From CAZPBC01 sp964584775 (GTDB lineage Bacteria; Chlamydiota; Chlamydiia; Chlamydiales; SLFE01): a stretch of 10,005 nt of DNA. Below the pieces are notes generated by a model, which was given only the letters and a program-made list of their open reading frames with translations, was not told where the DNA came from and ran no database searches. Positions within the stretch are counted from its first letter, which is position 1. Each line of letters begins with the position of its first letter. The stretch is from positions 1 through 10,005 of the forward strand of contig CAZPBC010000061.1 in NCBI GenBank assembly GCA_964584775.1, written 5' to 3'. Both the position numbers and the translations under genes were made by a program. This document shows positions 1 to 6,316 of this stretch, in pieces.

Positions 1-1
1 A

Positions 2-61
2 CTGCCTATCCAATGGGAAAAGCTTCGAAGGATCGATACTCCTTCAAGGAAGTCTAGCTAA
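2..61 (+). CDS. 3' end of an effector paralogue (partial; start lies before the window)
   Basis: Only the last 19 codons and the TAA stop are visible. The frame reads LPIQWEKLRRI followed by DTPSRKSS. Bases 1-36 match 1994-2029, the corresponding end of the complete LRR/NEL gene downstream, at 35 of 36 positions, in the same reading frame. This gene is therefore most likely a tandem paralogue with the same C-terminal module (the last part of a U-box-like tail), inferred because only its end is seen. After the shared segment the two diverge. This copy carries extra bases, so its reading frame runs past the CTAGC that serves as the stop in the other copy and ends at a later TAA. Whether it also has LRRs or a NEL domain cannot be seen. 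Confidence 0.7.
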   Translation: MPIQWEKLRRIDTPSRKSS

Positions 62-74
62 TCTCAGCTTCACT

Positions 75-89
75 CGTATGACAAATACG
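75..89 (+). repeat. Short inverted repeat upstream of the sigma-54 promoter
   Basis: CGTAT (75-79) and ATACG (85-89) are perfect reverse complements around a 5-base spacer, GACAA. The element sits 13 bases after the upstream gene's stop and 5 bases before the -24 element of the sigma-54 promoter. It could be a weak terminator for the upstream gene (5-bp stem, pyrimidine-rich CTTCTTT after it) or a protein-binding dyad. It is short enough to be chance. Confidence 0.25.
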
Positions 90-94
90 CTTCT

Positions 95-111
95 TTGGCA
101 CGCCTCTTGCT
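95..111 (+). promoter_or_regulatory. Sigma-54 (RpoN) promoter of the LRR/NEL effector gene
   Basis: The sequence TTGGCACGCCTCTTGCT matches the core -24/-12 consensus (YTGGCACG-N4-TTGCW) at every defined position. The GG at 97-98 and the GC at 109-110 are separated by exactly 10 bases, the strict spacing of this promoter class. Transcription would begin near base 122, giving a leader of about 30 bases before the ATG at 153. This also argues against the upstream ATG at 78, which lies before the promoter. Sigma-54 promoters need an AAA+ enhancer-binding activator, usually bound some 80-150 bases upstream, which here would be inside the preceding paralogue. Chlamydiae are known to have RpoN and an NtrC-like activator. 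Confidence 0.8.
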
Positions 112-140
112 TAGATCTTTGTAGGTCTAAAGCAAAAAAA

Positions 141-146
141 GAGAGG
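141..146 (+). promoter_or_regulatory. Ribosome binding site that sets the effector start at 153
   Basis: GAGAGG, 6 bases before the ATG at 153, is a reasonable Shine-Dalgarno match. The alternative in-frame ATG at 78 has no such site, lies upstream of the sigma-54 promoter and would add 25 residues of unconvincing sequence. Confidence 0.6.
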
Positions 147-152
147 TATTTT

Positions 153-2039
153 ATGCCTTTGGGTCGTAGTGAAGGGGTTCAAGGGGTACCTGATCCTGAT
201 AGCAATGATGATCTCAGTGTAGATAAAAAGGGTGATCTAGAAGGCCGAGATGTGAAGCCTGGCGAATCTGCACTCTCTGTTGATGTGCCTGGAGAAGAGG
301 CAAGCTCAGCTACTTCATTAGCGGCTGGAAGAGTGAGTGAAGGAGAGGTGTCTCCAATGTCCAAAGTGAGGGAGCTCACTCCTGAGCAGTTTGAAGAAGC
401 TCTAAAAAATAAGGAAGATTTTGGAGATCAAAGAGTGATTGTTTCCGGGGACGTTGAGCTTTTTTCAGATATCGACCCATCTTTATTAAAAAATCTGGAA
501 GTGAAAGGTAGTTTACTCAGCTGGGGTTCAGTAACGGCCCTTCCAAACAAACTCCACGTGAAGGGGAGTCTTTTACTCATGGATTGTAGGAGTTTTAGGG
601 CCCTTCCAGACAATCTCCAAGTGGATTGCGATCTGAAGATCTACCTATATACGAGTTTGAGGAACCTTCCAGACAACCTCCAAGTGGGGGGAAACCTGGA
701 ACTCGGAGAGTGTACAAGTTTAGAGACCCTTCCAGACAACCTCCAAGTGGGGGGAAACCTGGATCTCGGAGGGTGTACAAATTTAGAGACCCTTCCAGAC
801 AACCTCCAAGTGGGGGGAAACCTGGATCTCTCAGATTGTGGAAGACTAACGACCCTTCCAGACAACCTCCAAGTGGGGGGGCATCTGATTCTCGGCTATT
901 GTACAACTTTAACGGCCCTACCAGACAATCTCCAATTGGGGAGGAGTCTGGATCTCACCGGTTGTACTAGTCTGACTTCGTTGCCTAACTGGATCACAAC
1001 ACTCGGACCAACAATTGAGGGCGAGACGTGTTCTGTTCATCTAATTGGAACGGGTCTTTCAGAGTCAGTGCTTGAACGGTTAAGGGAGGCAGAGGCTCCA
1101 GGGATGCAGTTTCTCTTTTCTATGCCAGCTGAAGAGTTAGAGGTGCCCATCGCTGACACTGTGGATGAGGGACTGGATTTCTGGATGAAACTGCTTCCTG
1201 AAGGATCAGCAAAACCGAATCTACAGGTTGAGCCTGATCAAGTGCGGACGGTATGTACCTACTTAGCGCGGCTTACCAATACCGCTGAGTACAAAAATGA
1301 AAGCACGCGTCAGCTCCTTGCGCAACGAGTGGTCAATCTCTTCCAAGTCCTATCACAAGATGAGGGGCTCAAGGACGTCGTCTTAAATGTCATCGAAGGG
1401 GGGCTAGAGTCGTGTGATGACCGTGTCATCAACTCTTTCGATGAAGTTGATTTGGCAGTGAAAATCTATCAAGCGGACCAGCGAGGTGATGAAGTGGAGC
1501 TGCGTGAGTTGGCGAAGGGAATTTTGATGTTAGAGCACGTCAGAGCCAAAGCCAACGAACATATTGCGACACTGACCTGGGTCGATGAAATTGAAGTGAT
1601 GCTTGCTTACCAAATCGGTCTCCAAGAAAAACTCAACCTTCCGATTGAGACTCAAAACATGATTTTTCGGAGATGTGCACATGTGAGTGATGAAAAACTC
1701 GAGGCAGTCGGGGATGAAATAGTGAAAGAGGTGACGGATGAGAAGGTGGAAGCCTTTTTAAAAGATTGGGACCCCTGGAAGAAGCACCTCCGCCGCGAAG
1801 CAGTCCAGTCGTATGAAGACATTCCTCAAACCGATGACACACCTGAGAGTTGGGAGTGTCCCATCTCTGCTGTGGATTTTGGTCCAGACGGAGATGCTGA
1901 GGATGAACTACCAGTTCTCTATGAAAAAGTGGTTTATAACTTCGAGCATTTCAAAAAGCAGTACATCGACAGTGGCACAAATCCCTTTAATCGACAGCCT
2001 ATCCAATGGGAAAAGCTTCGAAGGATCGAAAGAGGCTAG
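153..2039 (+). CDS. LRR effector with a NEL-type E3 ubiquitin ligase domain and a U-box-like tail
   Basis: A 628-residue protein, probably a secreted effector that ubiquitinates host proteins (inferred). Residues 1-105 are low-complexity, rich in Ser, Gly and acidic residues, with no Sec signal or membrane segment, as in type III effectors. Residues 130-276 are seven 21-residue LRRs of pattern LPDNLQVGGxLxLxxCxxL, the likely substrate-recognition part. About 340-545 resembles the NEL domain of IpaH/SspH ligases. It has SCDDR with the candidate catalytic Cys421 and CxD acid Asp423, then VDEIEV (477-482) followed by an LAYQ...EKL stretch, and DPW (540-542). NEL ligases form a thioester with ubiquitin on this Cys. 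Residues 568-628 do not look like the usual NEL end: ECPIS, then PV, then NPFNRQPI resembles a U-box, with an unusually long first loop. It is preceded by a sigma-54 promoter and a related upstream gene. Domain calls rest on motif recognition; host target unknown. Confidence 0.8.
   Translation: MPLGRSEGVQGVPDPDSNDDLSVDKKGDLEGRDVKPGESALSVDVPGEEASSATSLAAGRVSEGEVSPMSKVRELTPEQFEEALKNKEDFGDQRVIVSGDVELFSDIDPSLLKNLEVKGSLLSWGSVTALPNKLHVKGSLLLMDCRSFRALPDNLQVDCDLKIYLYTSLRNLPDNLQVGGNLELGECTSLETLPDNLQVGGNLDLGGCTNLETLPDNLQVGGNLDLSDCGRLTTLPDNLQVGGHLILGYCTTLTALPDNLQLGRSLDLTGCTSLTSLPNWITTLGPTIEGETCSVHLIGTGLSESVLERLREAEAPGMQFLFSMPAEELEVPIADTVDEGLDFWMKLLPEGSAKPNLQVEPDQVRTVCTYLARLTNTAEYKNESTRQLLAQRVVNLFQVLSQDEGLKDVVLNVIEGGLESCDDRVINSFDEVDLAVKIYQADQRGDEVELRELAKGILMLEHVRAKANEHIATLTWVDEIEVMLAYQIGLQEKLNLPIETQNMIFRRCAHVSDEKLEAVGDEIVKEVTDEKVEAFLKDWDPWKKHLRREAVQSYEDIPQTDDTPESWECPISAVDFGPDGDAEDELPVLYEKVVYNFEHFKKQYIDSGTNPFNRQPIQWEKLRRIERG
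540..980 (+). repeat. Seven in-frame 63-bp tandem repeats encoding the LRR array
   Basis: Units start at 540, 603, 666, 729, 792, 855 and 918, each exactly 63 bases (21 residues) from the Leu codon of LPDN. Units 3 and 4 (666-728 and 729-791) differ at only 3 of 63 bases. Unit 5 shares the first 39 bases of unit 4 exactly and then diverges. Outer units are more degenerate, and a partial unit precedes the array (about 480-539). Near-identity at DNA level, including silent positions, indicates recent duplication within the gene. Because the unit is a multiple of three, gain or loss of units keeps the frame. Confidence 0.9.
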
Positions 2040-2053
2040 CCAGACTCTTTTTT
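2029..2053 (+). terminator. Weak terminator candidate at the convergent gene ends
   Basis: AAAGAG (2029-2034) pairs with CTCTTT (2045-2050) around a 10-base loop that contains both stop codons, and more T residues follow to 2053. The stem is AT-rich and the loop long, so efficiency is doubtful. It would act on the plus strand; on the minus strand no T tract follows. No better terminator lies between these two genes. Confidence 0.3.
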
Positions 2054-3370
2054 GTTCTCTTTCTTTTTGGGCTTGAGGATGAAGGGAGTGGGGACCCCTT
2101 CGAAGTCGTAGGTTTTACGGAACTGGTTGAGGAGGTAGCGCTTGTAGGCGCCGGTGATGAGGTCGGGGTAGTTGATGAAGAGCGCGAAGGTGGGTGGTGC
2201 TTTTTTGATTTGTGTCATGTAGTAGATGCGGAGACGCTTCCCGCGGATCATCGGTGGGTGGGTGCGCTGCATCGATTTTTCGATAAACTTGTTCAGTTGG
2301 GGTGTGGGGATCTCTCTCATGCAGTTCTCGTAGACTTTGAGGAGGAGGGGGAAGACCTTCTCTAGGTTTTTCCCTGTTTTTGCGGAGAGGAAGAGGAGGG
2401 GAAAGTGCTCGAGGAAGGAGACCTCTTGGTAGAGCGCTTTTTTATAGTGCTCCATCCGCACATCTTTCATCAGGTCCCACTTGTTCACTAGAACGATCAT
2501 CCCTTTACCCGACTTTTCAATCTGGCTGATGATCCGTTTCTCTTGGTGGGTGAGGCCTTCAGTGGCGTCGATCATGAGCAGGCAGACATCGGCGCGTTCG
2601 ATCGAGTCGTAGGAGCGGATGCGGGCAAACTTGTCGACCACTTCGTGTTCCGCGTGGACGCGGCGGATTCCAGCGGTATCGATAAAAGAGAGGCGTTCTC
2701 CTTCAAACTCGACAAGGGTGTCGATGGCATCGCGGGTGGTTCCGGGAATGTCGCTCACGACGAGACGCTCTTCACCGAGGAGGCGGTTGATAAAGGAAGA
2801 CTTTCCGACATTGGCTCTTCCGACAACGGAGACTTGGATGCCCTTCTCCTCTTCGACTTCAAAACGGTCTTTGGGAAGTTCGCGCAGCGCATCTTCGAGC
2901 AGTTCGGCGATGTTGAGTTTGTGTGCTGCTGAAACAGGGACCATAGTGTCAATCCCTAGCTGCTTAAATTGGTATAAGAGCTCATCTTCTTGCTGCTTGT
3001 TGTCGATTTTATTGACAGCAAGGGTGACAGGCTTGTCGCTTTTGCGAAGGAGGCGGGCCACGTCCCGGTCGAGGTCGGTTGGGCCGACGAGCGCATCGAC
3101 GACCATGACAAGGGAGTCCGCTTCGAGAATCGCCACTTCTGTTTGGCGCATGACGAACTCTTTAAACGGCTCTTTTGAGTTGTTGTGCAATCCTGCCGTA
3201 TCGATCACTTCAAAGGGAGTGCCGAAGAAGTCCGCGCGGTGGTAAATGCGGTCACGTGTGATCCCTTCCGCGTCGTCGACAATAGAGACGCGCTTTCCGA
3301 CAATCCGATTAAAAAGGGCCGACTTTCCCACGTTGGGTCGACCGACAATGGCAATTTTGGGGAGTTGCAT
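2036..3370 (-). CDS. der: Ribosome biogenesis GTPase Der (EngA)
   Basis: A 444-residue cytoplasmic protein with two tandem GTPase domains, the hallmark of Der, which is needed for assembly of the 50S ribosomal subunit. Domain 1 shows GRPNVGKS (10-17), the switch I Thr in GITRD (38), DTAG (57-60), NKID (120-123) and SAA (147-149). Domain 2 repeats the set: GRANVGKS (184-191), PGTTRD (209-214), DTAG (231-234), NKWD (296-299) and SAK (329-331). A KH-like domain follows from about 345, and a Lys-rich tail (KPKKKENKKESG) ends the protein. All nucleotide-binding motifs are intact and the length is normal for the family. The ATG at 3370 gives the usual N-terminus just before the first P-loop, but no clear Shine-Dalgarno site precedes it. 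It is convergent with the effector gene and divergent from the SulP gene. Confidence 0.97.
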   Translation of the reverse strand: MQLPKIAIVGRPNVGKSALFNRIVGKRVSIVDDAEGITRDRIYHRADFFGTPFEVIDTAGLHNNSKEPFKEFVMRQTEVAILEADSLVMVVDALVGPTDLDRDVARLLRKSDKPVTLAVNKIDNKQQEDELLYQFKQLGIDTMVPVSAAHKLNIAELLEDALRELPKDRFEVEEEKGIQVSVVGRANVGKSSFINRLLGEERLVVSDIPGTTRDAIDTLVEFEGERLSFIDTAGIRRVHAEHEVVDKFARIRSYDSIERADVCLLMIDATEGLTHQEKRIISQIEKSGKGMIVLVNKWDLMKDVRMEHYKKALYQEVSFLEHFPLLFLSAKTGKNLEKVFPLLLKVYENCMREIPTPQLNKFIEKSMQRTHPPMIRGKRLRIYYMTQIKKAPPTFALFINYPDLITGAYKRYLLNQFRKTYDFEGVPTPFILKPKKKENKKESG

Positions 3371-3463
3371 GCAAGTATCTTAGCCTAAATGAGAAATAAA
3401 AATAAAGATTTCATTTCCGAATTGAAATAAACTCCTGGATAGAAGTAATATATAAGGAAAAAT
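3371..3463. promoter_or_regulatory. Divergent AT-rich promoter region between der and the SulP gene
   Basis: This 93-base gap separates two divergently transcribed genes and must hold promoters for both. For the plus strand, TTGAAA (3422-3427), an 18-base spacer and TAATAT (3446-3451) form a plausible sigma-70 promoter, but it would place the start only a few bases before the ATG and within the Shine-Dalgarno site, so it may not be the real one. AAGGA (3454-3458) lies 5 bases before the ATG at 3464 and supports that start. No confident minus-strand promoter was found. Confidence 0.4.
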
Positions 3464-5332
3464 ATGGCGTATTTTCCCTCTCACTACTTCACGGACGGTC
3501 TCACCTTCTCCTCGTTAAAGCAGGATTTGAAAACGTATAGTTTTAGGTCCCTCTTTGCCGATATGAAGGCGGGTTTTGCGGTCGCTTTTGTGACGCTTCC
3601 GATGGCGATGGCCTATGCCCTCTTAGCGGGCTTACCTTTGACGACAGGACTCTATACCGCGATCTTTTCAGCCATTCTAGCCTCTCTTTTCGGCTCATGC
3701 CGTCAGATGATTATCGGGCCGAGCAACGCGATAGCGATCTTGACGCTCGTTGCGATCTCTACCTTGATGTACAACAACTACCGTGACGTAACGGGACCTG
3801 AACGGGAGACTTTGGCGCTTTCGCTGCTCGCGCAGCTGACCTTTTTGGTGGGATTTTTTCATGCGGTGGCTTCATTCTTTAAGTTGGGGCGTCTCACGCA
3901 GTTTGTGAGCCACTCCGTCGTGGTGGGCTACCTTGCTGGGGTCGCCTTTGCTCTGGTGATCAGTCAGCTTTTTCCTTTTTTCGGGACGGCGCAACCGGCC
4001 AAGTCGGTCACGGTCTTTCAGTCGATTGGCTACTTTTTTCAACATATCGATGAGACCCACCTTCCGACTCTCGGGATTGGTCTCGTTAGCCTCTTGCTGA
4101 TGATCCTACTTTCGAGAAGTAAGCGCCAGCTTCCAGCTGCAGCACTCGTTGTGGTCTTTGCAGGTCTTTCGGTGAACTTCCTCGGCTCAGACTTTGCGAC
4201 AGACAACTTTTTTGGACCGCTTGAAGGGTTTGGAGGGATCTCTGTGGTGGGAGACCGCGGTAGCCTGAACGACTTCTTTCCTGTCCTGCACCTTCCCTAC
4301 CTCGACCTGTCGATTTTAAACGAGCTCATTCCTTTTGCGTTTGCGATCGCGCTCCTCAGTTCGCTAGAGACAACGCTGGTGGCGAAGTCGATCACGGCGT
4401 CGACCGGACAGCCTCACTCGATCGACCAAGAGCTCTTTGGGCTGAGCCTTGCTAACCTCGTCTCCTCTTTTATCTTTGCCCTTCCCTCATCGGGAAGTAT
4501 CACACGTAGCCATATGCTTTTGAGAGAGGGGGGACGGACCCACTTTAGTGGTGTCTTTAGTGCGCTCTCGGTTGCGATCCTTGTGGTGATCTTCGGGTAT
4601 TTTGTGGAGCGTATTCCGCTCGCTGCTCTCTCTGCTATTCTGATCTACACCAGCGTCCGTATCATCAACTGGCACCACCTCCGGCTTTGCTTAAAGGCCA
4701 CGCGAGCAGATGCAACGGTGATGCTGATGACGTTTCTTTTCTGTATCTTTGTCGGACTGGATGTGGCGTTTTATGCGGGTGTGACGATCTCGATCACTCT
4801 CTATTTAAGAAAGGCTGCGATTCCCTACTTTGTCGAGTGCGTTTTTGACGACAGTGGAACGATCGGCCGGACCCACCGCGCCTCGCATGATGGGGTCGGG
4901 CAGATCCGTGTGATCAATGTCCAAGGGGAGCTCTTCTTTGGAGCGGCAGATCTTTTCCAAAATTCTCTGAAGTCGATCACCCGCCACGATGAAGATCTGC
5001 GAGTGGTGATCCTCCGCCTTAAAAACGCGCGTGACATCGATGCGACGGCGTGCCTGGCGCTTCAGCAGCTCAACCAATACCTCAAAGAGACGGGGCGTCA
5101 TCTGATTCTTTGTGGGTTGACCTATCCGACATGGGAGGTGCTCTCCCATTCTGGAACGCTTGATGAGATTGGAAAAGAGAATCTCTTTATCATTGAAGAG
5201 AAGGCTCCGAAGGCCACTCTGCAGAAGGCGCTACGCCGTGCGAAACAGCTCGCGGCGCTGTCGAATGTAGAGGAGGAGTCACCCGAAGAGGTGCCGGAGA
5301 CCCCGACGGAAGAGGCGCTTGTAGAGGCGTAA
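3464..5332 (+). CDS. SulP/SLC26-family anion transporter with STAS domain
   Basis: A 622-residue inner-membrane protein. Residues about 35-450 hold the multiple hydrophobic segments of a SulP carrier. The family signature near the second and third helices is recognisable as TTGLYTAIFSAILASLFG, with IIGPSNA at 84-88. The conserved region near helices 8-10 appears as LSSLETTLVAKSITASTG and then LPSSGSITRSHM (340-351). A cytoplasmic STAS regulatory domain covers about 478-595 and includes INVQGELFFG and the ILRLKNARDID strand. The last 20 residues are acidic and probably disordered. SulP proteins carry sulfate, bicarbonate, chloride or dicarboxylates; the substrate cannot be told from sequence, and no sulfate-assimilation genes lie nearby. 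The ATG has a good AAGGA site. The final 54 bases overlap the convergent CoiA-like gene. Confidence 0.93.
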   Translation: MAYFPSHYFTDGLTFSSLKQDLKTYSFRSLFADMKAGFAVAFVTLPMAMAYALLAGLPLTTGLYTAIFSAILASLFGSCRQMIIGPSNAIAILTLVAISTLMYNNYRDVTGPERETLALSLLAQLTFLVGFFHAVASFFKLGRLTQFVSHSVVVGYLAGVAFALVISQLFPFFGTAQPAKSVTVFQSIGYFFQHIDETHLPTLGIGLVSLLLMILLSRSKRQLPAAALVVVFAGLSVNFLGSDFATDNFFGPLEGFGGISVVGDRGSLNDFFPVLHLPYLDLSILNELIPFAFAIALLSSLETTLVAKSITASTGQPHSIDQELFGLSLANLVSSFIFALPSSGSITRSHMLLREGGRTHFSGVFSALSVAILVVIFGYFVERIPLAALSAILIYTSVRIINWHHLRLCLKATRADATVMLMTFLFCIFVGLDVAFYAGVTISITLYLRKAAIPYFVECVFDDSGTIGRTHRASHDGVGQIRVINVQGELFFGAADLFQNSLKSITRHDEDLRVVILRLKNARDIDATACLALQQLNQYLKETGRHLILCGLTYPTWEVLSHSGTLDEIGKENLFIIEEKAPKATLQKALRRAKQLAALSNVEEESPEEVPETPTEEALVEA

Positions 5333-5824
5333 GACGTCTTTCCAAATCGAAGGTTTGATTTTCTTCTCAAAGAGATTTCCTTGATGATCGATAAACCGGA
5401 CGTGGGGAACGGGATAATGCCTCGTTGTCTTCCAGTGGCTCACGTGAAGGCACCAGATGACCGTCCAACCCATCTTTTGATAGTCGTGATAACGGTCTAG
5501 CAGTTCTTTATCTGAAACTTTCGAACACTGCACTTCGTAGACCTCTTTTTTCTTCTCCCAGGCGAGGTCGGCGATGCGGCCAATTTCTGGAAAAGCGCGT
5601 TCGAGTTCGAGCTCGGGATTTTCTCGTGAAAGTTTCCACTGCAGTTCTTGGTGGAGGAGGCTCTTATGCTTTTTTTGTGGGGAGTGGGGATGGAAAAAAT
5701 GGGGCGTTTGGCCCTGCCTCACACGGAGACGTTCACCGCACTCCGTGCAGAGGTAGTCTGTGCCACGTTCTGCTTGATTAGCGAGTAGGAGCTCTCCGGA
5801 TTTTGTTTTCGCAAAAAGCTGCAT
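5279..5824 (-). CDS. CoiA-like competence nuclease (short form)
   Basis: A 181-residue protein with the CoiA layout. Near the N-terminus C26-x2-C29 (CTECGERL) and the H42/H45 pair in TPHFFHPH form the family's zinc-ribbon-like YxCxxC...HFxH motif. A PD-(D/E)xK-type nuclease core follows: FPEIGRIAD with D86, then VYEVQCSK with E97 and Q99, and WTVIWCL. CoiA promotes recombination of imported single-stranded DNA in naturally competent Firmicutes, where it is about 300 residues; this version lacks the long C-terminal part and ends in a basic segment (LRLYKRLFRRGLRHLFG). The start is 12 bases after the thioesterase stop, so the two are probably co-transcribed. No strong ribosome binding site is visible. 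The gene ends inside the convergent transporter gene. A role in DNA uptake is inferred from the family; another DNA-repair role is possible. Confidence 0.75.
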   Translation of the reverse strand: MQLFAKTKSGELLLANQAERGTDYLCTECGERLRVRQGQTPHFFHPHSPQKKHKSLLHQELQWKLSRENPELELERAFPEIGRIADLAWEKKKEVYEVQCSKVSDKELLDRYHDYQKMGWTVIWCLHVSHWKTTRHYPVPHVRFIDHQGNLFEKKIKPSIWKDVLRLYKRLFRRGLRHLFG

Positions 5825-5836
5825 CTGACTTCGTCA

Positions 5837-6253
5837 CTAAGGACGGCTTTGATGGTAGTACTTTTTCAGAATGCCCATTAACAGGTCGGGGATCGGAATT
5901 TTGGAGCGGTTTTTGCTATCAAGGCAGACGTGCACCGTTTTGCCGGTGCCCACGAGATCGCCTCCCTTTTTGAAGATCTCATACCCCATGGTGAAGGAGG
6001 TGTTGCCGATACGCACGACCTGGATCTGCACCTCAAGCTCATCGCCTACTTTAAGAGGCTGGAAGTAGTCGGCTTCGGCATGGACAACCACAAAGAGAAA
6101 TTTTTTGTGATGGACCATCTCTTCAAAAGAGATTCCTTCGGCTTCGAGCATGTCTTCCCATGCGTCGTGGATGAAACGGAACTGCCTCGGAAAGTAGAGG
6201 ATTCCCGCCATGTCTGTGTCGTGCATCCGCACCTTATTCTGAGCTTTGAACAT
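5837..6253 (-). CDS. Hotdog-fold acyl-CoA thioesterase (YbgC/4-hydroxybenzoyl-CoA type)
   Basis: A 138-residue single-domain hotdog protein that should hydrolyse an acyl-CoA or aryl-CoA thioester in the cytoplasm. The N-terminal motif VRMHDTDMAGILYFPRQF corresponds to the family's FxDxDxAGhxYFxxY signature, and D14 aligns with the catalytic Asp of 4-hydroxybenzoyl-CoA thioesterase (D17). The following HDAWEDML helix and the later YFQPLKVGD and VGTGKTVHVCLD strands are typical. Length is normal for the family. The ATG is preceded by AAAGGA (plus-strand 6262-6267, 8-base gap), a good ribosome binding site. It leads a two-gene unit with the CoiA-like gene and diverges from the branched-chain dehydrogenase operon 63 bases away. 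Substrate unknown; a YbgC-like, menaquinone-pathway or short branched acyl-CoA role are all open. Confidence 0.88.
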   Translation of the reverse strand: MFKAQNKVRMHDTDMAGILYFPRQFRFIHDAWEDMLEAEGISFEEMVHHKKFLFVVVHAEADYFQPLKVGDELEVQIQVVRIGNTSFTMGYEIFKKGGDLVGTGKTVHVCLDSKNRSKIPIPDLLMGILKKYYHQSRP

Positions 6254-6316
6254 CCCTTGATTCCTTTCTTTGAATGGACTATGGAAGAGTGTAGGGGAAG
6301 AGGGGTTTTTTATTCT

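Noticed and set aside
95..123. Sigma-70 promoter TTGGCA with TTTGTA upstream of the effector gene
   Set aside because: The -10 match is poor, while the same bases form a sigma-54 promoter with full core consensus.
78..152. Longer form of the effector gene starting at ATG 78
   Set aside because: This ATG lies upstream of the strong sigma-54 promoter and has no ribosome binding site; ATG 153 has GAGAGG at 6 bases.
595..970. Repetitive open frames on both strands across the LRR array (proline- and glycine-rich repeats)
   Set aside because: The 63-bp unit is a multiple of three, so every frame repeats and stays open. These are by-products of the LRR array, with no start signals of their own.
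540..980. CRISPR-like direct repeats
   Set aside because: The repeats are contiguous with no unique spacers, and translate as LRRs in the frame of a good gene.
2543..3245. Plus-strand open frames opposite der (129 and 208 codons)
   Set aside because: They are antisense to an intact, highly conserved GTPase gene, have skewed composition and no recognisable domain.
5930..6316. N-terminal extension of the E1alpha reading frame back to 5930, or to ATG 6281
   Set aside because: The 5930-6253 part is antisense to the well-supported thioesterase gene and does not resemble any E1alpha N-terminus; ATG 6281 lacks a ribosome binding site. Start 6317 gives normal family length.
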